Of a stretch of 64,000 nucleotides of DNA, positions 59,286-64,000 are shown piece by piece. Where the stretch lies: the NCBI GenBank assembly GCA_017940255.1, contig JAGAZB010000056.1:186001-250000 (forward strand), read 5' to 3'. Below the pieces are notes generated by a model. That model was not told the DNA's origin. It did no database searches and worked only from the letters and a program-made list of their open reading frames with translations. Position 1 is the first letter of the stretch. Each line of letters begins with the position of its first letter. The stretch comes from Treponema sp. GTDB lineage: Bacteria > Spirochaetota > Spirochaetia > Treponematales > Treponemataceae. A program made the position numbers and the translations under genes.

Positions 59286-60983
59286 CTATTCAGACTGATT
59301 ATAATAGGCCTGAAGTTTAGGGCGGGCGGCAAGATAATATTTTTCTAGTCTTTTATCAAAGTGCTTACCCATACCTTCCATAATTATTTTATCAGCTTCT
59401 TCAAAGTTCATGCCCTCTTTGTAAAAACGTTTACTTATAAGGGCATCGCATACATCTGCAATAGCCATAATTCTTGCTTCAAGAGGAATTTCTTCGCCCT
59501 TTAGCCCTTCGGGATAGCCGGAACCATCCCAATATTCATGATGATAATGGGCAACATTTTCGGCAATAAGGCGGAATTCTGCATCATCAGTTTCTTCAAG
59601 AATTTTATGAACAATTTTAGCCCCTTCACTTGTATGAGTCTTCATAATCTCATATTCATCACCAGTGTAAACTCCGGGTTTACGAAGAATTGCATCATCA
59701 ACGGCAATTTTTCCCAAATCATGCATAGGAGCTGCTTTTATAAGATTGTTGTAAAATCGCTTTGTAATCTTTATAGCATCATCACTTGTGTCTTTCATAA
59801 TTTCATCCAGCAGGATTTTTACAATGTCACTAGTTCGCTTAATGTGGCCACCTGTTGAATTATCACGACTTTCTACCATCATTGCCATGCTCAAAATCAG
59901 ATTGTTGTGCATTTTTTCTATGTGTTCAGTCTTTTTTGCAACTTCATCCTGCAGACGATCACTAAATTTATTCAAAAAGGAAATATATTTCTGATTCTGA
60001 CTATCGTCTTCAATATTAATCAGATAGCCCTGCTTGCGTTTCCCGGCATACAAATAATTTATGTTTATCTTATAAATCTTCTCACCAACTTCTTTGTAAA
60101 AAAAGTTTACTGAATTGTTTTCCGCAAAATTTCTGATTTTAGCAATAAGTTCGCCATTCAAAACTTCATTCTTTGTAGCATTCGAATCAATCCAAAGCTC
60201 TTTTAATGAAGGAAAAACTTCCTTTGCAAGCTTATTTGACGCAATATAAGTAAATTTATTATCAAAAGAAATATAGCCAGAACCTCCGTTCATAGAAAAT
60301 GTATCAATCGCAGATTCAGTTATATCATAAAGAGAAACACGACGGATGATGATTAACAAAAGCATTTCACTGATAATGTAGGACAGTGGTGAAAAATCAA
60401 CTTTGGGGTGGAAAATATGCTGATTTACATACATAAGAATTGCAGATAATTCACAGAACAAAAGAATCAAAAGGTTTTTCTTTGAAACTTCCTTTCTTTT
60501 AATCAAGCTGTAAATAATACCTGCGATTGTAATTCCCAAATATGAGCCAAGAAAAACATAAAAGACCGTATGAAAAGGTCCATATTCTTTTATGATTTCA
60601 GCACTTCCGTCTACAATTTTCAAAGAAATACTTTTATAAAAGAGGGTTCCAGAACCAACAGTAAGAACCGGAAGATAAATAAGACAGGCTAGGAAAAAGA
60701 ATATTAATTTAACTAATTTAGATAAATTCAGATTACACAAATCAAAAATAGCAAGCATCATAAAAAGAAGCAGAAAAGATGCCCCCTGGTAGGAGAGTTT
60801 TATTCCAGAAATGGCTTCTTCTACAGAAAGGGCATTTGACTGCGAAATATAGCCGCAAATTGTAATTGGAATCAGGAAGAAAATCAGAGTAATATACGCA
60901 CTGAATCTTTTCCTCCAGATTATTGCATAAATTGCAGCCATTATTATTGAGATAGCAAAAAGCGTATCGTAGTACATTCTCAT
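59286..60983 (-). CDS. HD-GYP cyclic-di-GMP phosphodiesterase with membrane sensor
   Basis: 565 residues. Seven or eight membrane segments fill 1-220 (a 7TM-type sensor as in some histidine kinases), followed by a PAS-like domain at about 225-340, a short coiled coil, and an HD-GYP domain at about 350-545. The HD pair reads PMHDLGKIAVDD and the GYP segment GSGYPEGLKGEEIPLEARIM, with IADVCDALISKR after it, so it should hydrolyse c-di-GMP. It opposes the GGDEF protein encoded at 36343-37449. The promoter's -10 box lies 8 nt from the ATG and there is no Shine-Dalgarno. It is convergent with pheT. Confidence 0.93.
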   Translation of the reverse strand: MRMYYDTLFAISIIMAAIYAIIWRKRFSAYITLIFFLIPITICGYISQSNALSVEEAISGIKLSYQGASFLLLFMMLAIFDLCNLNLSKLVKLIFFFLACLIYLPVLTVGSGTLFYKSISLKIVDGSAEIIKEYGPFHTVFYVFLGSYLGITIAGIIYSLIKRKEVSKKNLLILLFCELSAILMYVNQHIFHPKVDFSPLSYIISEMLLLIIIRRVSLYDITESAIDTFSMNGGSGYISFDNKFTYIASNKLAKEVFPSLKELWIDSNATKNEVLNGELIAKIRNFAENNSVNFFYKEVGEKIYKININYLYAGKRKQGYLINIEDDSQNQKYISFLNKFSDRLQDEVAKKTEHIEKMHNNLILSMAMMVESRDNSTGGHIKRTSDIVKILLDEIMKDTSDDAIKITKRFYNNLIKAAPMHDLGKIAVDDAILRKPGVYTGDEYEIMKTHTSEGAKIVHKILEETDDAEFRLIAENVAHYHHEYWDGSGYPEGLKGEEIPLEARIMAIADVCDALISKRFYKEGMNFEEADKIIMEGMGKHFDKRLEKYYLAARPKLQAYYNQSE

Positions 60984-60991
60984 AACAAATT

Positions 60992-61020
60992 ATTATAATC
61001 TATGAATCGCTTGCTGTGAA
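60992..61020 (-). promoter_or_regulatory. Promoter of the HD-GYP gene, predicted leaderless
   Basis: Minus strand: TTCACA (61015-61020), 17-nt spacer and perfect TATAAT (60992-60997), with 8 nt to the ATG at 60983. It starts just beyond the stop of the esterase-like gene. Confidence 0.65.
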
Positions 61021-61028
61021 GTTGGAAT

Positions 61029-62801
61029 TTACTCCAGGCACTCCTTTATCCAGGCAATCAGATTTGCAGTTGAAGTTCCTGAACGTTCTGCTTCGTTATG
61101 GTAAAGGCCCCATACTTCGGTAAAGTCAATGGATTCTACCTGGTCTCCGTAATTCTTAAGGGCAAGAGCATAGTCCATTTCTGTACTGATTGCTGTATCT
61201 CCCTGGAAAATTCCCGCATGGATTCGCCAGTATTTTGCAACCTTTGCACTTCTATAACCGCCATAAACAGGACTCAAATAGTACATTGGATTATACATAT
61301 TTACGCGTTCTTTCATGCTTGTACCAAGGCTGTCGCTTTTTGAAATATCTTCCTTATAAGCCTGGGCCAGTTCAGAATCAATACCTTCAAGAACTTCTGC
61401 CATCAGTGAATCAAAATGAAGGGCTTTTCCATCTCCTAAACCAAAGAGAGTGTTTTCTCCCTGACTTGTGTTCAAGTCATCAAAGGCACCAACACTTTTC
61501 TGAAGCTGTTTTACGTTTTTCATAAAGGCTTCTACACTGGTGATTTTTGCAGTATTTGATTCTTCGTCATAAATTACCCACTCTTCATTTGCGTTGAGGG
61601 CTGCAATATATTCAGCTGCAGATTTATAAGTTCCGCTTAAATCAACATTGCCGCTGGCTGCGCTTTTTCCTCTTTGAATTCCATCAAGATCTTCTGCGCC
61701 AGGCTGAGGTCTTCCTGCCTGCATTCCATTTTGCCCCTTCTGATGTCCGCCCGCCTGCAGGCCCTGTGGTCCACGTGGCTTCCAGCCTTCAGGCAGCATC
61801 ATGTTCTGACCAAGAGCGGCTTTCTGTTCATTTGCATTGTATGGCCACTTTGTGTCCGAAAGGAAATTGTTCAGGGAAGTTTCAATAGTTGCCTTTAAAT
61901 ATTCGTAGTAGCTTCCGGCATGGTAAAGCCCGTCATCAGACTGTTCAAGGGTAAGAAGATTACCGTCTTCGTCTTTAAGTCCAAGAGAATTAATATAGGT
62001 TGCAAAGGCTTTGGCAAGTCCTTCAGAAACTGCTTTTGTTTTTTCATCAAGATTTGTGCGGGGACTTCCCAGTTCCCATTCATAAGCGGCATCTGCCACA
62101 TTAAGATTTGTAATAGGACACCAGTCCATACTTCCCATAACGGCATCGCTTTCTGTCATAACGGCTCCCAGAGCCTTCAGATATTTTTCGTACTCAGGAG
62201 CATCGCCACTTGCACCAAGAATTGCACTCTGCGCACCACCTCCAGACATTCCATAGGTAAAGAGACGTTCTGTATTTCCCGGAAGCAGATCTTTATTATA
62301 ACGTACATAACGGATTGCAGCCTTAAAATCGGTTACGCCGGCCGGAGCTCCCTGGTCGCGGCCTCTGGCTCCCGCATAAATAAAAATAAAGCCGGCATCT
62401 GTGTAGGCTTTTACATCGTGAGTATAGGCAGTTGGCGCTTCAAGAGCGGCATAGCCCGGAGTCTGGATTGGCATAACAAAAGGTGCATCTGCTGCAGAAA
62501 AATCATCAACCTTACTATTTGCATTTACAGTAAGGGTGTAAGTTCCGTCTCCGTTATCTTTAGCATCAAAATATGAACCCGGAACAAAAAGTCCAAGGCT
62601 TTCGTACTTTGTATCTGCCGGATTTGCAACATACTGAATGCCAAGCTGATAGTATACATCATCTTCTTCGTTATAGTTCCATGCAGTCATATCAATTTTT
62701 GGCAGACTCTCTGCTTTCTTAGTTGAAGTGCAGGAAGCCAGAGCACCTGCAGAAAAACAAGTCAAAATAAGACCCGAAAAAACTTCTGTTAATATCTTCA
62801 T
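61029..62801 (-). CDS. Lipoprotein alpha/beta-hydrolase, tannase/esterase-like
   Basis: 590 residues. The lipobox is LASC (Cys24). The serine-hydrolase elbow is GMSGGGAQS (Ser186), the motif of subtype A/B tannases and related secreted esterases. Before it stand FIFIYAGARGRDQG and VTDFKAAIRYVRYN, also typical. Candidate acid and base are Asp in FQGDTAIST and His in GLYHNEAERSG near the C-terminus, by position only. A Gly/Gln/Pro-rich stretch of about 45 residues near 345-390 (KPRGPQGLQAGGHQKGQNG) is an insertion of low complexity. It probably cleaves plant or host esters at the cell surface. It is divergent from a LysR gene across a 16-bp tandem repeat. Confidence 0.75.
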   Translation of the reverse strand: MKILTEVFSGLILTCFSAGALASCTSTKKAESLPKIDMTAWNYNEEDDVYYQLGIQYVANPADTKYESLGLFVPGSYFDAKDNGDGTYTLTVNANSKVDDFSAADAPFVMPIQTPGYAALEAPTAYTHDVKAYTDAGFIFIYAGARGRDQGAPAGVTDFKAAIRYVRYNKDLLPGNTERLFTYGMSGGGAQSAILGASGDAPEYEKYLKALGAVMTESDAVMGSMDWCPITNLNVADAAYEWELGSPRTNLDEKTKAVSEGLAKAFATYINSLGLKDEDGNLLTLEQSDDGLYHAGSYYEYLKATIETSLNNFLSDTKWPYNANEQKAALGQNMMLPEGWKPRGPQGLQAGGHQKGQNGMQAGRPQPGAEDLDGIQRGKSAASGNVDLSGTYKSAAEYIAALNANEEWVIYDEESNTAKITSVEAFMKNVKQLQKSVGAFDDLNTSQGENTLFGLGDGKALHFDSLMAEVLEGIDSELAQAYKEDISKSDSLGTSMKERVNMYNPMYYLSPVYGGYRSAKVAKYWRIHAGIFQGDTAISTEMDYALALKNYGDQVESIDFTEVWGLYHNEAERSGTSTANLIAWIKECLE

Positions 62802-62841
62802 AGGATAACCTCCAAAAAATTATTGCGCGATAAGTCTCGTT

Positions 62842-62921
62842 AGCTTGAGCGGTACTTAGCTTGAGCTGAACCTGGCTTGAGCGGTACTTAACTTGAGTTG
62901 TACCTAGCTGGAGCCGGGCTG
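62842..62921. repeat. Five tandem 16-bp repeats between the esterase and LysR genes
   Basis: Units start at 62842, 62858, 62874, 62890 and 62906. They are AGCTTGAGCGGTACTT, AGCTTGAGCTGAACCT, GGCTTGAGCGGTACTT, AACTTGAGTTGTACCT and AGCTGGAGCCGGGCTG. Units 1 and 3 differ at one base and 5 is the most worn. Each contains a near-palindromic GCTTGAGC. They sit about 40 bp upstream of the esterase start and about 100 bp before LysR. Confidence 0.85.
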
Positions 62922-63009
62922 CCCGCGCTAACTTATGCCTTAAATATAAAAAGTGCGTGAAAAAAAGTACAATGCTATTTTTTTACCGCGCTATAACTTT
63001 TAGGCATAC

Positions 63010-63020
63010 TGTGTTATAAT
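63010..63020 (+). promoter_or_regulatory. Extended -10 promoter of the LysR gene, predicted leaderless
   Basis: TGTGTTATAAT with TATAAT at 63015-63020, 5 nt before the ATG at 63026. No good -35 box is seen, which fits an extended -10. Confidence 0.65.
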
Positions 63021-63025
63021 AAAGT

Positions 63026-63919
63026 ATGTTTGAATTACATCAGATTGAACAGTTTCTGGCAGTAGTTGATTGCGGCACAGTTTCTAAGGCTGCAGAAAAG
63101 CTGAATATCACCCAGCCGGCCTTGAGCCGTTCCCTGCAAAATCTGGAATATGAACTGAAGACACCTCTATTTACCCGCACAAAGAACAAAGTAATTCTTA
63201 CCGAGACCGGAAACTTTGCTGCCTCTTATGCAAGAAAACTGATTTCTTTTTCGGAGGAAATGCAGAAGGAAATACAAAACTTTTACCGCACACACACAAA
63301 GATACTGATTGCTTCCTGTGCACCCTGCGATTTACTTTACGAAATACAAAAAATTGTGAAGGAAAATTTTGCGGGAGAAGCCTGCGAGCTTCTTGTAGAA
63401 AATGATGAAGAAATACTAAAAAAAGTGCTGGATGGAAGCAGCGCTATGGCCCTTTTTTCTAAGGCGCCGGCCGACAAAGCCCTGCTGGATTTTCCGCTTA
63501 AAACAGAACATCTTTTTGCCCTCATTCCAGAAAATCATCCGCTTGCTTCAAGAAAAAAGGTAAGTTTCAGCGAGATAAACGGAGAGGCAGTAGTTCCCTT
63601 TCCCCTGAAAGGATACTGGACCAGCCTTCTTGAAAAGAAACTCCCCGATTCCCAGCTTTTGTATCAGGCAAATATCCAGGCCTTTGATAAAGTCATAAAC
63701 TCATCAAACCTTATCTGCTTTGCTTCCGACATGCTGCCAAACGAACTTCCTCACCACAAACTTGTTCCACTTGTCGATGCAGAAGCTACAATAACCTATC
63801 ACCTTGGCATATTAAAAACAAACCGGGAACTCTTTAAGGGGGTAACGAATCAGATTGTGGAATTTACGAAATGTAAGACTGGGCGAGGAAAATCTAAGGA
63901 AGCCCGCAATGAAATTTGA
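63026..63919 (+). CDS. LysR-family transcriptional regulator
   Basis: 297 residues. The N-terminal winged helix-turn-helix is standard: LHQIEQFLAVVDCGTVSKAA, then EKLNITQPALSRSLQNLEYE and PLFTRTKNKVILTETG. The effector-binding part (about 90-290) is the usual two-lobe fold but weakly conserved. It is divergent from the esterase gene, the usual arrangement for a LysR protein and its target, with the 16-bp repeats between them. It lacks a Shine-Dalgarno. After its stop the last 81 bases of the window hold nothing I recognise. Confidence 0.92.
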   Translation: MFELHQIEQFLAVVDCGTVSKAAEKLNITQPALSRSLQNLEYELKTPLFTRTKNKVILTETGNFAASYARKLISFSEEMQKEIQNFYRTHTKILIASCAPCDLLYEIQKIVKENFAGEACELLVENDEEILKKVLDGSSAMALFSKAPADKALLDFPLKTEHLFALIPENHPLASRKKVSFSEINGEAVVPFPLKGYWTSLLEKKLPDSQLLYQANIQAFDKVINSSNLICFASDMLPNELPHHKLVPLVDAEATITYHLGILKTNRELFKGVTNQIVEFTKCKTGRGKSKEARNEI

Positions 63920-64000
63920 GAACTTTGAAAAGGCATATTGACGGGGAGATGGGGGGCGGGGCGTGATATGGCCGGGTTCACTGAGGACGTGGCGTGATAT

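Noticed and set aside
62842..62921. CRISPR array
   Set aside because: The 16-bp units abut with no spacers, and there are no cas genes.
63920..64000. Repeated GGCGTGATAT words at the right end
   Set aside because: Two short copies near the edge are too little to call a repeat element.
1..64000. tRNA, rRNA, replication origin or phage genes
   Set aside because: I saw no cloverleaf with a TTCGAATC-like arm, no rRNA motif, no DnaA-box cluster and no phage structural protein.

Overview
The window (about 40% GC) looks like the chromosome of a spirochete, most likely a host-associated Treponema. The pointers are archaeal/eukaryal-type PheS and PheT encoded at two separate loci, a FlgM anti-sigma factor, a methyl-accepting chemotaxis protein, GGDEF and HD-GYP signalling proteins, many lipoproteins with loose spirochete-style lipoboxes, and sugar ABC permeases with no ATPase gene beside them. 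I found no tRNA, rRNA, CRISPR array or insertion sequence.

Layout. 1-22962 (minus) holds two giant tandem paralogous lipoproteins built of bacterial Ig-like repeats, with a propeller-like C-terminus; the first runs off the left edge, 3,684 codons visible. 23187-26740 (minus) is a sugar ABC importer (binding protein and two permeases) with a strong promoter, two LacI-type operators and an internal terminator after the binding-protein gene. 26975-30131 (plus) is rsmI, flgM, a degenerate iron-ADH homologue and a TrmH-family methyltransferase. 30152-34474 holds an ATPase/HDOD-like regulator, a frameshifted lipid-kinase-like gene and pheS. 34594-40141 (minus) is a run of overlapping genes: FMN_bind-like, queH, a cytoplasmic unknown, a GAF-GGDEF cyclase, a rhomboid and two exported unknowns. 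40338-42209 is aspS, followed by a cluster of small repeats and a chemotaxis receptor. 44778-48455 is a heterodimeric ABC exporter. 48593-50684 is a phenylalanine operon (leader peptide, pheA, DAHP synthase). Then come an Rpn-type nuclease, a pair of fibronectin-III-like lipoproteins, a LytS-like kinase with its response regulator, pheT, an HD-GYP protein, a secreted esterase-like lipoprotein and a divergent LysR regulator.

Main discoveries. (1) pheA-aroG is preceded by a 30-codon open frame with 12 Phe codons, a promoter, a leader hairpin and an intrinsic terminator: a classical Phe transcription attenuator in a spirochete. (2) A 25-bp palindromic repeat lies in frame inside pheT twice, a longer relative lies inside aspS, and another lies in the pheS promoter; all four copies seen are in or beside aminoacyl-tRNA synthetase genes. 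(3) At least seven genes, including the Phe leader, have a -10 box 5 to 8 nt from the start codon and no Shine-Dalgarno, which predicts leaderless mRNAs. (4) The iron-ADH homologue has lost most metal ligands and gained a four-cysteine cluster. Product calls rest on reading motifs by eye, without database searches.
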